From NCBI GenBank assembly GCA_016795505.1, contig JAEUHH010000033.1, positions 1 to 58,253 of the forward strand: a DNA stretch of 58,253 nucleotides, read 5' to 3'. The stretch comes from Verrucomicrobiales bacterium. GTDB taxonomy: Bacteria; Verrucomicrobiota; Verrucomicrobiia; Verrucomicrobiales; DEV007. The notes beneath the pieces were generated by a model. That model was not told the origin of the DNA and ran no database searches. It saw only the letters and a list, made by a program, of their open reading frames with translations. Shown in pieces: positions 1 through 7,805 of this stretch (positions are counted from its first letter, which is position 1; the number at the start of each line of letters is the position of its first letter). A program made the translations under genes and the position numbers.

Positions 1-2
1 TG

Positions 3-116
3 GTCACCTACAGCGACGGGCTGCAACTCCTGCTGGAGGATGAGGGCGCTGCCCGCGTGGCCGCGGAGTTCATCGTCGCCTACCGCACAGCGCTCCGGAA
101 AGGAGGCCGGCGATGA
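3..116 (+). CDS. 3' end of the first IS66 ORF (partial)
   Basis: An open frame enters from the left edge and ends at TGA 114-116, giving the last 37 residues of a protein (ending TALRKGGRR). Its stop overlaps the ATG of the next gene (ATGA), the usual coupling of the accessory ORFs of IS66 elements. The visible residues do not match the usual TnpA tail well enough to name it from sequence. The assignment to the accessory TnpA-like ORF rests on position and overlap. Confidence 0.5.
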   Translation, partial: VTYSDGLQLLLEDEGAARVAAEFIVAYRTALRKGGRR

Positions 117-472
117 TCGGCCTGGGACACACCACCTTGAGGATCTTCCTTGCTCTGGAGCCCAGCGACATGCGCAAAGGGTTCAGCGGCCTGAGTGCCC
201 TGGCGACCGAGCATCTCGGAGAATCGCTGGCCCGCGACGCCCTGTTCGTCTTCATCAACCAACGGAGGACCCGCATCAAACTGCTCTATTTCGACGGAAC
301 GGGTCTCTGGCTCGCGACGAAAAGGCTGGAGGCTGGCCGGTTCAACTGGCCCGCTCGGAGCGAATCTGGGCAGAAGAAACTGCGCCTCGCGCCCGAGGCG
401 CTGCAGTTGCTCATCGACGGAGTGGACCTGCGGGGCGGGCAGTTCCGGCCGTGGTACGAACGGCCGTCGTGA
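113..472 (+). CDS. tnpB: IS66 family accessory protein TnpB (Orf2)
   Basis: This is the 119-residue second ORF of an IS66 element, a protein needed for transposition of many IS66 members. It shows the family blocks in order: SDMRKGFSGL near residue 18, LFVFINQRRTRIKLLYFDG near 45-63, and GLWLATKRLEAGRFNWP near 64-80. Length is normal for the family. It overlaps the previous ORF by 4 nt and is followed by the transposase gene 57 nt downstream, so the order orfA-tnpB-tnpC is intact. The gene looks undamaged. Confidence 0.93.
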   Translation: MIGLGHTTLRIFLALEPSDMRKGFSGLSALATEHLGESLARDALFVFINQRRTRIKLLYFDGTGLWLATKRLEAGRFNWPARSESGQKKLRLAPEALQLLIDGVDLRGGQFRPWYERPS

Positions 473-529
473 GGCAAGGGACGCGATCTTTCGCTACCCA
501 TCCGGCGGGACTGGATTAGGGTCTCGGGA

Positions 530-2122
530 ATGCCGGAAACTCCGTCCGATCTCACCGTGGTCCTTCAGCGCCTGGAGCGCATCGAGGCGGAATTGGCGGC
601 AGCCAAAGCCGAACTGGCCCGCAAGGACCAGATCATCGCCGCCCTGCAGCAGCGGCTCTTTGGTTCGAAATCCGAGCGGCTCGATCCGGGCCAGCTCGAC
701 CTGATGTTCGAGGAGGCGCTCCTGGGAAAACCCGAGCCTCTTCCGGACCAGCCCGCGGGTTCGGAGGAGGCGCCAGTGGACGCCCGGGCCAAAAGAAACC
801 GCCGCACCAAGGCTGAGCTTTACCCGCGCAACCTGCGCGTTCAGATCGTCGCCGAACTGGTGCCCGAGGAGGTTCAGGCCGAACCGGATGCTTATCGGGA
901 GATCGAGCCGGAGCACCACGACGAGTTGGAGGTCAAACGCGGGGAGCTTTACTGGCGGCGCACAGTGCGGCGCAAGTTCGTCAGTGTGGCGGACCGGTCG
1001 CAGCCTCCGATGATAGAGCCCGCGCCCCTGCCCACCGTTCCCGGCACGTTGATCGGCGCCTGTCTGGCGGCCCAAATCGTGGCGGACAAGTATGTGGACT
1101 TCTTGCCCCACTACCGGCAGTCGGCCCGCTTCCGGCGGCTGTACGGGGCGGAGTTGAGCCGCCAGACCATCAACCGATGGACCCACGCGGTGGCCGCGCA
1201 CCTGGAGCCCATCGGAGAGGCGATCAAGGCCGAACTGACCGAGGCGGGCGTGCTGCAGATTGATGAAACACCGATTGATTACCTCTGTCCCGGTCACGGA
1301 CGGACCAAGACCGGCTACTACTGGGTCTATCTGGATCCGCAGCGCGGGACAGTTTACTACGACTGGCAGTTGAGCCGGGGGCACGAGTGTCTGGGCGAGA
1401 TCCTGGGGATCGACAAGGGGAGCGGCACGGCGCGCTTCAGCGGCACCATCCAGTGCGATGGCTACGCGGCCTACACCACCTTTGTCAGCCGCTACGGGCC
1501 GATCAAGCTGACGGCCTGTCTGGCCCACATCCGGCGGAAGTTCCTGGAAGCTTGGAAAGAGGCGCCCGAGACGGTGCTGCCCATCCTGCTGGCCATCCAA
1601 CGACTCTATGAAATCGAGGCCCAGTTGCGGCAGAGCCAGGCGCCACCCGAATGGCGACGATCGTTCCGACTGGCCCACAGCCGACCGATCGTCGGAGAGC
1701 TCAAGGCCGCGATCATCGAGAAGAGAAGCAGTCACCTGCCCCGAAGTCTGATGGGGGAGGCGCTCGACTATGCCCTGGCGCAGTGGGAGAGGTTCGAGGC
1801 TTATCTGTGGGACGGCCGGTTGGAGATCGACAACAATTTGGTCGAAAACGCGATCCGCCCCACGAAACTGGGCTTGAAGAACCACCTGTTCATCGGGGGG
1901 GCGGAAGCCGGGGCCGCCAGTGCCTTGCTCTATACCCTGGTGGCCAACTGCAAGGCCGTGGGCATCGACCCCGAATGGTACTTGGCCGAAGCGATCCGGC
2001 GCTTGCGGCCCGGAACCACCCGAGAGGAAATCGCCGGGCTGACGCCGGCCAGGCTGGCACCCGTCCTGAGGGCTGAGCGGTTGGCGGGTGAGTCGGCGGT
2101 CGATCAAGCGGCCGCCGCTTGA
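530..2122 (+). CDS. tnpC: IS66 family DDE transposase TnpC
   Basis: This is a 530-residue transposase. The N-terminus (residues 8-42) is a leucine-rich coiled coil followed by the IS66 block QQRLFGSKSERLD. A likely DDE triad is Asp245 in LQIDETPID, Asp310 in QCDGYAAY, and Glu439 in EIDNNLVENAIRP. The C-terminus carries the typical IS66 tail (GLKNHLFIGG, then a YLAEAIRRL helix). There is no internal stop or frameshift, so the copy may be active. The left part of the element lies outside the window, so the terminal repeats cannot be paired. Confidence 0.95.
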   Translation: MPETPSDLTVVLQRLERIEAELAAAKAELARKDQIIAALQQRLFGSKSERLDPGQLDLMFEEALLGKPEPLPDQPAGSEEAPVDARAKRNRRTKAELYPRNLRVQIVAELVPEEVQAEPDAYREIEPEHHDELEVKRGELYWRRTVRRKFVSVADRSQPPMIEPAPLPTVPGTLIGACLAAQIVADKYVDFLPHYRQSARFRRLYGAELSRQTINRWTHAVAAHLEPIGEAIKAELTEAGVLQIDETPIDYLCPGHGRTKTGYYWVYLDPQRGTVYYDWQLSRGHECLGEILGIDKGSGTARFSGTIQCDGYAAYTTFVSRYGPIKLTACLAHIRRKFLEAWKEAPETVLPILLAIQRLYEIEAQLRQSQAPPEWRRSFRLAHSRPIVGELKAAIIEKRSSHLPRSLMGEALDYALAQWERFEAYLWDGRLEIDNNLVENAIRPTKLGLKNHLFIGGAEAGAASALLYTLVANCKAVGIDPEWYLAEAIRRLRPGTTREEIAGLTPARLAPVLRAERLAGESAVDQAAAA

Positions 2123-2201
2123 CCGGCTGGTGCGTCGCTTGCGCCCACGTCACCGGACGGCGGAGCCGGGGATGGATTTACGACGGTTACGGATGAGTGG
2201 T

Positions 2202-2249
2202 GAGGGCGATTTGCGATAGGCGATTTGCGATCTGGGATAGGCGATGGGC
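2202..2249. repeat. Degenerate heptamer tandem repeat (GCGATTT type)
   Basis: The sequence reads as successive 7-mers GCGATTT, GCGATAG, GCGATTT, GCGATCT, GGGATAG, GCGATGG. It belongs to a set of 7 bp-period tracts in this window whose base composition differs but whose period is the same. Confidence 0.75.
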
Positions 2250-2255
2250 AGGGCT

Positions 2256-2334
2256 CTGGGAGCGCTGGCATCCTGCCGGCGGAGACGGGCGGGTCCGGTG
2301 CTCCAGACGCCGGCAGGGATGCCGGCGCTCCCAG
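2256..2334. repeat. REP-like hairpin, copy 1
   Basis: The left arm begins CTGGGAGCGCTGGCATCC and the right arm is its near-perfect reverse complement ending GGATGCCGGCGCTCCCAG, with about 30 bases between. Two more copies occur at 2530 and 5796. All three lie in intergenic DNA. Confidence 0.85.
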
Positions 2335-2462
2335 GGGCGTGGAACTTGGGTCTGCCACACCGTTTACTTTTTACTTTTACCTTCTCCTACCCACGTCTCT
2401 CGCGTAGCGGGGGGAAGACAAAATCATGTGGGGTGGAATCATCGGGGCGGGCGAATGACGGA

Positions 2463-2500
2463 ACCGGGTCGGATCGCTGACGCCACCGGGTCGGATCGGA
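2463..2500. repeat. 22 bp repeat pair (site 1)
   Basis: ACCGGGTCGGATCG recurs with a spacing of exactly 22 bases (2463 and 2485), followed by GATCGGAAT. This matches the reverse orientation of the 22 bp family seen at 15789, 26186, 33282, 46443 and 52988, with CCGGGT replacing CAGGGT. Confidence 0.75.
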
Positions 2501-2529
2501 ATCCCGGCCCCCGCCGCCGCCAGTCGGGC

Positions 2530-2609
2530 CTGGGAGCGCCGGCATCTCTGCCGGCGAGGCATCTGGACCCGCGGCACGATGACGCCGGCAGGGATGCCGG
2601 CGCTCCCAG
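2530..2609. repeat. REP-like hairpin, copy 2
   Basis: The arms CTGGGAGCGCCGGCATC and GATGCCGGCGCTCCCAG flank a short loop region, with a second inner pair CTGCCGGCG / CGCCGGCAG. It is the same element as at 2256 and 5796. Confidence 0.85.
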
Positions 2610-2642
2610 GGGCGTGGAACTTGGAACTTGGAACTCCCCCCT

Positions 2643-5393
2643 TCACGGCTGCCCGCGCCACACTTCGCGGGCGCGGTTGGTGAACTCGAGGGTGATGACC
2701 AGATCGCCAAACTGGTTGATCGCCTGGCCGTGACCCCGGCAACCGGCTCCGGTGCGGTCGGTGGACACGGGCATCAGGATGGTCTTGATCGCGCTGGTCT
2801 CCCCGCCCCGCTGCTGGTAGCCCTGCCCTTTGCGCAGGGCCATGCCGGGAAATTTGCGGCCTTTCAGGGTGGCTTCGTCGCCCGCCTCGGCATGACCGAC
2901 GAACAGGGCCTGATTCCGCGACGGCGCTCCGGTCAGACCGGCGAGGATGTAGTACCGGCCCGTCACGCTGTCCACATCGACGCGCTGGATCACCGCCACC
3001 TGCGCGGCGTCGTCCGCTCCCACCGTGTCGCCCTCGCGCAGCAGGATCAGCGGGGCATTGTCCACTCGGCGGTGGAGGACGGCGAGGTCGTTGCGCGCAT
3101 TGACCCCCGGTCCGCGAAGAGTGACGAGGGCGATGAGGGCGTCGCTGCCCGAGTGCCCCCAGTAGCCGAGGAAACGGCCGATGGTGACGCCGGGCAGATT
3201 GGTCGCGTCGACCGCATCGCCCTCCACGAAATACGGCTTGTTGCTGCCTTCGCGGAAAAGGCCCTCGTCCGTGGCGGAGGTGACATTTCCGCCCGTCAGC
3301 AAGGCGCGAAAGGAGGCGAAGGCGTCTGTTTGCACCTCACCCAGAAAGGCCCGGTAGGTGGGCGCACTCCCCATGTTTGCCGTGCCACCCACCAGGGCGA
3401 CGGGATTGTGACCGTCACCGTCATCGGTGGCGTAGAAGACCCCGTGGCTGACGGTGACCTTCGAGGCAACGAAATAATAAGCAGGGAAGGTGAAGTAGCC
3501 GTCCTCCGGCGTGACGCAGACGCGACCGAAGAACTGGCCGTAGCGGTCGGCCACGTTACCGGTGGGTGAGACCTCGCCCTCGCGGTGAAAGATGCCGTTG
3601 TCGGCCTGCCTCAGGGTCACACCATTGTGGTCGCGGATGGAGACGCCGCTGTCATTGGCCAGGGTGACGCCGGTGACGGCACTGCGGGCGAGGGTGTAGG
3701 CAAAGGCGATATGGCCCTCGCCGGCCTTGGAGACGACCTCGGGGAAGGACGTGAAGGTGGGACTGCCGGCCAGCTCGGCAAAGGCATCGCCATGACGCAG
3801 CACCTTGAAGGGGCCGGATAGGCCATCGTGCCGGAGCCAGGCGAGGTTGTTAGTCTTGCCGACGCCGGCGCCGCGCAGGTAGGTCTGGAGGTAGAGGTAG
3901 TCATCATCTTCCGGGATGACTTCGCCAAAGGCGGCGGGGGTGAGTCCGGGCAGCCCGGCGCCGGTGAGATCGGTCGTGGTCTGGACCGAGGAGTTGAACT
4001 GGCCGGAGTAGGTATTCCAGACACCCCGGCCCCGCTGGCTGAGCAGAGAGGAGAGACCGACGTGACCGGCCGATCCCAGGTAGGCGGAGAAAAAGCCGGC
4101 GAAATTCGCCTCGACCGCCCCGGGGGCGAAGTCACCCACCTTGGCGATGGGGCTGAGCGGCAGCGGGATGGACACGGGCCGGAACAGGTAGGCGGCACCG
4201 GCGAGGGCCGCCAAATCCGGGTCGGACGTCGCCCCAACCAGCACCCGGTTGCCGGCGACGGAGACGGCAAAGCCAAAGCCGTTCGAATTCGAGTCGGGCG
4301 CGGTGAGGTGGAGGAACTGGGATCCCGAGGCCCCATCGAAGACATAGGCAGCACTGTTGCTTGGAGCGCCAATGACGGCGAGGGAGCCATTGAGGCCGAC
4401 GGAAAAGCCGAAAAGGTCATTCGGCGAGGCGTCGGAGGCGGTGAAGGCATGAATCTGCCCCCCGGTCGCGGCCTCGAAAAGGTAGGCACCGCCGCGAAAT
4501 CCGGTTTTACCGTACGCTCCGACCAGCGCGCGGTGGCCGCTCAACGCGACAGAGCCGCCGAAAAAATCGCCATGGACGCCGTCGGAGGCGCTGAGGGTGG
4601 CCAACAGGGGGAAAGTGGGTGCAGTGTGGAAAGCGGTGCTGACATCATGCAGAAATGCCGCTCCCTCGATGCCGTCGACATTCGCCGGATCGGGATCGGC
4701 TCCCGAAGCCCCCACCAGGGCAAAGCGCCCGTCGAGCGCGACGCTAACGCCGAATACCGGGTTGGGCGCGGCATTGGCGGTGACGAGTTTTCCCAAAGGC
4801 GCCCCGCCGGTGCGGGCATGGAACAGGTAGGCGGCTCCTCGGCTGCTGTTGTGAGACGGAGCCCCGACGAGGGCGAGATTCCCCCGGATGGCAACTGAAG
4901 TGCCAAACTTATCGAAAGCCGCCCCATCGGGAGGCGACAGTTTGGCGAGTTGCCGACCGGTGGCCAGGTCGAAGACATAGGCCGCGCCCGGGCCAACCTG
5001 ATCAGGGGCACCGACGAGGGCGAGGGGGCCATTGATGGCCACCGAGATGCCGAAATTGGCGAATGCCGAGGGATCGGAGGGGACGAGCGAGCGGACGTAG
5101 CGCCCGGTGGTGGCCAGATAGACATGCACCGCCCCGGCTTCGTCGCCTCGATCTTCGTTAAAGGGCTCCCCGACCACCATCCAGGTATCGGAAACGGCGG
5201 TGGCCGATCCGAACCTGTCGAAACTCTTCGAAGTGGTGCCCCGTCCGTGCAGTTTCAGCACGCCGGGAGGCAGGGACTGGCCGGACGCTGGCGGGCTGGC
5301 CAAGGCGGCCAGGGTCAGGACCAGCAGGGGCGCGGCCAGAGAGCGAAAGCGACGGGCCGGCAGGGAGGACGATTGGCGGGGAGCAAGCTTCAT
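2643..5393 (-). CDS. Secreted FG-GAP repeat protein
   Basis: This 916-residue protein has an N-terminal Sec signal peptide (hydrophobic LAAPLLVLTLAALA, likely cut after ASG). Residues about 55-430 are FG-GAP-type beta-propeller repeats: motifs such as FGSATAVSDTWMVVGEP, FGISVAINGPLALVGAPD and FGTSVAIRGNLALVGAPS recur every 50-60 residues. The rest is a second repeat region of mixed beta character with recurring phrases such as LAWLRHDGLSGPFKVLRHGD, as seen in planctomycetal and verrucomicrobial exported proteins of unknown role. No enzymatic motif is visible. A surface or periplasmic binding role is inferred. The gene stands alone between two copies of the composite repeat. Confidence 0.85.
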   Translation of the reverse strand: MKLAPRQSSSLPARRFRSLAAPLLVLTLAALASPPASGQSLPPGVLKLHGRGTTSKSFDRFGSATAVSDTWMVVGEPFNEDRGDEAGAVHVYLATTGRYVRSLVPSDPSAFANFGISVAINGPLALVGAPDQVGPGAAYVFDLATGRQLAKLSPPDGAAFDKFGTSVAIRGNLALVGAPSHNSSRGAAYLFHARTGGAPLGKLVTANAAPNPVFGVSVALDGRFALVGASGADPDPANVDGIEGAAFLHDVSTAFHTAPTFPLLATLSASDGVHGDFFGGSVALSGHRALVGAYGKTGFRGGAYLFEAATGGQIHAFTASDASPNDLFGFSVGLNGSLAVIGAPSNSAAYVFDGASGSQFLHLTAPDSNSNGFGFAVSVAGNRVLVGATSDPDLAALAGAAYLFRPVSIPLPLSPIAKVGDFAPGAVEANFAGFFSAYLGSAGHVGLSSLLSQRGRGVWNTYSGQFNSSVQTTTDLTGAGLPGLTPAAFGEVIPEDDDYLYLQTYLRGAGVGKTNNLAWLRHDGLSGPFKVLRHGDAFAELAGSPTFTSFPEVVSKAGEGHIAFAYTLARSAVTGVTLANDSGVSIRDHNGVTLRQADNGIFHREGEVSPTGNVADRYGQFFGRVCVTPEDGYFTFPAYYFVASKVTVSHGVFYATDDGDGHNPVALVGGTANMGSAPTYRAFLGEVQTDAFASFRALLTGGNVTSATDEGLFREGSNKPYFVEGDAVDATNLPGVTIGRFLGYWGHSGSDALIALVTLRGPGVNARNDLAVLHRRVDNAPLILLREGDTVGADDAAQVAVIQRVDVDSVTGRYYILAGLTGAPSRNQALFVGHAEAGDEATLKGRKFPGMALRKGQGYQQRGGETSAIKTILMPVSTDRTGAGCRGHGQAINQFGDLVITLEFTNRAREVWRGQP

Positions 5394-5524
5394 GACGGTT
5401 CGACAGGAGGCGCGGGAAACCCGGACGAGGCCAATCAGTCGGCGGCTCCGGGGCGCGACTCAGGGCGCTAGGATGACCCGGATGGGGGAAATTGTCACCT
5501 TTTTTGGTAGGGAACCTTTTTTGG

Positions 5525-5604
5525 GTTCCAAGTTCAAAGTTCAAAGTTCAAAGTTCCAAGTTCCAAGTTCCGAGTTTGAAGTTTGAAGTTTGAAGTTTGA
5601 AGTT
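5525..5604. repeat. Degenerate heptamer tandem repeat (AAGTTCC/AAGTTTG type)
   Basis: About eleven consecutive 7-mers drift from AAGTTCA through AAGTTCC to AAGTTTG and end at AAGTTAG. The period is strictly 7. The gradual change of the unit along the array suggests slippage plus point mutation. Confidence 0.9.
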
Positions 5605-5728
5605 AGCGCCTGCCACACCGTTTACTTTTTACTTTTTACTTTTTACCTTCTCCTACCCACCTTTCTCGCGCGGCGGGGGGAAGACAAAATCATGTGGGGT
5701 GCAATCATCGGGGCGGGCGGACGAGGGA

Positions 5729-5766
5729 ACCGGGTCGGATCGCTGATGCAACCGGGTCGGATCGGA
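5729..5766. repeat. 22 bp repeat pair (site 2)
   Basis: ACCGGGTCGGATCG recurs at 5729 and 5751 (spacing 22) and is followed by GGAAT. It is part of the second composite repeat. Confidence 0.75.
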
Positions 5767-5795
5767 ATCCCGGACCCCGCCGCCGCCGGTCGGGC

Positions 5796-5875
5796 CTGGG
5801 AGCGCCGGCATCTCTGCCGGCGAGGCATCTGGAACCGCGGCACGATGACGCCGGCAGGGATGCCGGCGCTCCCAG
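5796..5875. repeat. REP-like hairpin, copy 3
   Basis: The arms CTGGGAGCGCCGGCATC and GATGCCGGCGCTCCCAG are the same as in copy 2, differing at only a few loop bases. Confidence 0.85.
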
Positions 5876-5946
5876 AGGAGGCGTTCGTGCCGCTCAAACG
5901 CCCTGCATCAGCCGCGCTCGCCCTGAAAAGGGAACTCTGAAAACTA

Positions 5947-5985
5947 CCCCCCACTTTTCACTTTCCACTTTTCACTTCCCACTCT
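5947..5985. repeat. Degenerate heptamer repeat (ACTTTTC type)
   Basis: A run of CACTTTT / CACTTTC / CACTTCC units with 7 bp spacing, immediately before the terminator. Confidence 0.7.
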
Positions 5986-6007
5986 CCTCTGCCCCGGACA
6001 TCCCGCC

Positions 6008-6043
6008 AAAAAAAAGACGCCCGGTCTCCCGGACGTCTTTTTT
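6008..6043. terminator. Bidirectional intrinsic terminator
   Basis: An A-tract leads into GACGCCCGG, a TCT loop region, then CCGGACGTC and a T-tract. The arms pair with one mismatch and have A/T runs on both sides. It lies 53 bases past the stop of the Cys-rich lipoprotein gene on the minus strand and would end that transcript. Confidence 0.85.
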
Positions 6044-6096
6044 CGGAGATACACCGATCGCCCGGCGGGCGGGCGTCGGGTGGGAGTGGGTGGGTC

Positions 6097-6291
6097 TCAG
6101 TGCTTGCAGGCGGCACCGTGACCACCGCACTTGCCACAGCAATCGGCGGACTTGCTCTCGCAATGCGCGGGCTTGCCACCGCACTTGCCACAGCAGCTGG
6201 AGCCGGCGCCTTGGGTGGTGACGCAGGAGGTGAGCGACACCATGGCCAGGGTGGCGACGGCGGCGAGGGCGAGGTTCTTGATCAGGTTCAT
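6097..6291 (-). CDS. Small Cys-rich lipoprotein, putative metal binder
   Basis: This 64-residue product starts at ATG 6289-6291 and has a lipoprotein signal: a hydrophobic stretch (residues 3-19), then lipobox LTSC with the modified Cys at residue 23. The mature part is short and holds two SCCGKCGG/DCCGKCGG repeats plus further Cys and His residues, a composition expected to bind thiophilic metals. The next genes upstream on the same strand are copper-related, which fits. Longer upstream in-frame starts exist but would bury the signal peptide. Metal binding is inferred from composition and context. Confidence 0.8.
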   Translation of the reverse strand: MNLIKNLALAAVATLAMVSLTSCVTTQGAGSSCCGKCGGKPAHCESKSADCCGKCGGHGAACKH

Positions 6292-6320
6292 GGTTCTCTG
6301 GTTTCTAGGTTCTAGTTTTG
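6292..6320. repeat. Heptamer repeat in the 5' leader of the Cys-rich lipoprotein gene
   Basis: The bases directly upstream of the start codon read GGTTCTC, TGGTTTC, TAGGTTC, TAGTTTT: another degenerate 7 bp-period tract, here occupying the ribosome-binding region of the minus-strand gene. Confidence 0.6.
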
Positions 6321-6533
6321 GTTGGTACTTGACGATCCGGCCTCCGTCCCGCTCCGGCCCGGGTGGTCCGATCCCGCGGGGAGCGGGATGGGTGACCGGG
6401 CGGATGGGGCGAGGGCCGGAAAAGGGTCGGTTCAAAGGCTGTGGCGGATCATAGCAGCAGGGTTCCGAAAAAGAATACGGCGCATGTGAGGATGTCGTGC
6501 CGGGGGGAGAGACGCGGGGCGATGGGGGACCTT

Positions 6534-7433
6534 TCACCGGGGGGCGAGGGATGCGGGGGAAATCTCGGGGCCGAGGGCGATCATCTGAAGCCAGCGGTTG
6601 GGGTGGTTTTCCTCGCCGGGCTGGGTGAAACGGTCGGCGACGATGTGGGGGGTGAAGCCCACCTCGGCGGCGATGGCGGGATAGGCGTGGGAGAAGGCAA
6701 TCTCCAGGCCATAGGGGTAGGAATCGCGGTCGGCGGTGAGGTCATGATCGACGGCGAGGCTCTCGGTGATGGCGACGACGGCGGGCGACCCGCGGTCGAG
6801 GAGATCGGTCAGAAGAGTGCTGATCTGGCTACGACGCAGGTACTCGAGCACGCCGCCATTGGCGAAGAGGATGGTGGGCGCCTCGGGCTGTCGCCGGAGC
6901 CAGCCGAGGGCATCCTCGCAGTGGAAATGAAAGGCGGGTTGGTGGGCGTGTCGCTCGCGGCAGGCGGCGATCTGCCGGGCATTCAGGTCGATGCCGTGGA
7001 ACTCGGCCACCCACGGGAGCCGCCCGGCGAGATAGGCCAGCACCCGGCCGTCGCCGGACCCGATCTCGACGAGCCGGGGCGGCCGGCGGGCGAACTCGGG
7101 GGCGAGACGGTCGAGGGCATCGACGAGACCGAGGTGATGGCGGAGGAAGAGGTCCTCGAAGCGGTGGGAGAAGCGGTCGAAGAAGCCGGCCGACTCGCCG
7201 GTGGCCCAGAAGTGGTGGAGGTAGCGCTGGAGGGTGGCGTGGTCGCGGGTGCGGATGGCATCGAAGAGATGGGCATTGCGGATGAGGCGCCCGCGCCAGT
7301 CCCAGGCGGGATCAAAGGGGGCGGCGTGAACCGACTGGGACAGCCGGGGAAACAGGCCGCGCAACAGGGAACCGGCCTGGGCTTTGGCCCGGCGCAGCGG
7401 GGGGAGATCGGCGGTGGTGCGATAGACTTTCAT
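6534..7433 (-). CDS. SAM-dependent class I methyltransferase
   Basis: This 299-residue protein has a helical N-terminal segment (residues about 1-115), then a Rossmann methyltransferase core: motif I is LVEIGSGDGRVLAYLAG, the acidic post-beta2 residue is in FHGIDLNARQIAACRER, and motif II/III regions are FHCEDALGWL and TILFANGGVLEYL. The substrate cannot be read from the sequence. The gene sits between a Cys-rich lipoprotein and a YHS/TRASH-like metal protein on the same strand, so it may belong to the metal-response cluster. That link is positional only. Confidence 0.8.
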   Translation of the reverse strand: MKVYRTTADLPPLRRAKAQAGSLLRGLFPRLSQSVHAAPFDPAWDWRGRLIRNAHLFDAIRTRDHATLQRYLHHFWATGESAGFFDRFSHRFEDLFLRHHLGLVDALDRLAPEFARRPPRLVEIGSGDGRVLAYLAGRLPWVAEFHGIDLNARQIAACRERHAHQPAFHFHCEDALGWLRRQPEAPTILFANGGVLEYLRRSQISTLLTDLLDRGSPAVVAITESLAVDHDLTADRDSYPYGLEIAFSHAYPAIAAEVGFTPHIVADRFTQPGEENHPNRWLQMIALGPEISPASLAPR

Positions 7434-7511
7434 GGATGGAGACAGAGACAGAGGCTGGGTAGGCGACAGGGACCGGCCGACGGACGAGCCGGCCGGTCCC
7501 CGGGGGTGGTT

Positions 7512-7760
7512 TTACTTGAGCTTGGCCAGATAGCGGGCGGGGTCCTTGAGGAACTTGCCGACGCAGGGCTTGCAGCAGAATTTGACCTCCTGGTCGCCGT
7601 GGGCGCGGCTGATGGGGGTGCCCATGGAGCCGAGCTTGTTGCCGGTGACGAGGCAGGTCTTCAGTGGGTAGGGTTTGACGGCCGCGGCATGGGCAGCGGG
7701 TCCGGTGAGGGCGGCGAGGCCGAGGCCGGCGCCGACGAGCAGGGTGAGCAGTGTTTTCAT
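7512..7760 (-). CDS. Secreted YHS/TRASH-like metal-binding protein
   Basis: 82 residues. A signal peptide (LLTLLVGAGLGLAALTG, likely cut after HAA) is followed by one small domain: KTCLVTGNKLGSMG, then KFCCKPCVGKFLKDPARYLAKL. The layout C-x-V-T-G followed by F-C-C-x-x-C and a F-x-x-D-P-x-x-Y helix is that of YHS/TRASH-like domains found with copper resistance genes. It lies 45 nt downstream of the copper oxidase gene on the same strand, so co-expression is likely. It may act as a periplasmic copper carrier or sensor domain. Confidence 0.8.
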   Translation of the reverse strand: MKTLLTLLVGAGLGLAALTGPAAHAAAVKPYPLKTCLVTGNKLGSMGTPISRAHGDQEVKFCCKPCVGKFLKDPARYLAKLK

Positions 7761-7805
7761 GGGTGGTTATGGGTTGGGTTTGGGTTTCTGGTTGGGGTTT
7801 CTCTG

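Larger units (their letters stand above)
1..2190 (+). mobile_element. IS66 family insertion sequence (left end outside window)
   Basis: The three-gene block orfA-tnpB-tnpC is an IS66 element. IS66 ends normally start with GTAA, so the right end should read TTAC. Candidate TTAC ends occur at about 2175-2178 and 2187-2190, just after tnpC. The exact border is uncertain because the left terminal repeat is not visible. Beyond it lies repeat-rich non-coding DNA, a plausible safe landing site. Confidence 0.7.
2352..2609. repeat. Composite direct repeat, copy 1
   Basis: About 258 bp beginning CTGCCACACCGTTTAC. It contains a TTTTTAC heptamer tract, a block with GACAAAATCATGTGGGG, a pair of 22 bp units, and a REP-like hairpin. 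A close copy in the same order and orientation is at 5610-5875, so the two copies flank the FG-GAP protein gene. The length difference is mainly one extra heptamer plus small indels. Confidence 0.9.
2123..2642. other. Repeat-rich intergenic region
   Basis: No credible gene is seen in these 520 bases. Short frames on both strands translate palindromic repeats (for example the AGRMPALP type peptide) and are not genes. The region holds 7 bp-period repeats (2202-2249), two large hairpins (2256-2334 and 2530-2609), a pair of 22 bp repeat units (2463-2500) and the first copy of a composite repeat (2352-2609). A short run of the heptamer GAACTTG occurs at about 2620-2637. Confidence 0.8.
5610..5875. 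repeat. Composite direct repeat, copy 2
   Basis: Near-identical to 2352-2609 and in the same orientation: CTGCCACACCGTTTAC, an expanded TTTTTAC heptamer tract (5621-5646), the GACAAAATCATGTGGGG block, the 22 bp pair (from 5729), and the hairpin (5796-5875). Confidence 0.9.
5394..6096. other. Repeat-rich intergenic region with terminator
   Basis: No supported gene is seen. In order: the upstream region of the FG-GAP gene, a heptamer tract (5525-5604), the second composite repeat (5610-5875), another heptamer tract (5947-5985), and a bidirectional terminator (6008-6043). Short reading frames here are repeat translations. Confidence 0.8.

Noticed and set aside
494..2107. A 537-residue minus-strand frame over the transposase
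   Set aside because: Antisense shadow of tnpC, which has the IS66 signature and a plausible DDE triad.
2244..2407. Small frames over the hairpin repeats (AGRMPALP-like peptides)
   Set aside because: They translate the palindromic repeat itself and occur wherever the repeat occurs. No start-site or coding evidence.
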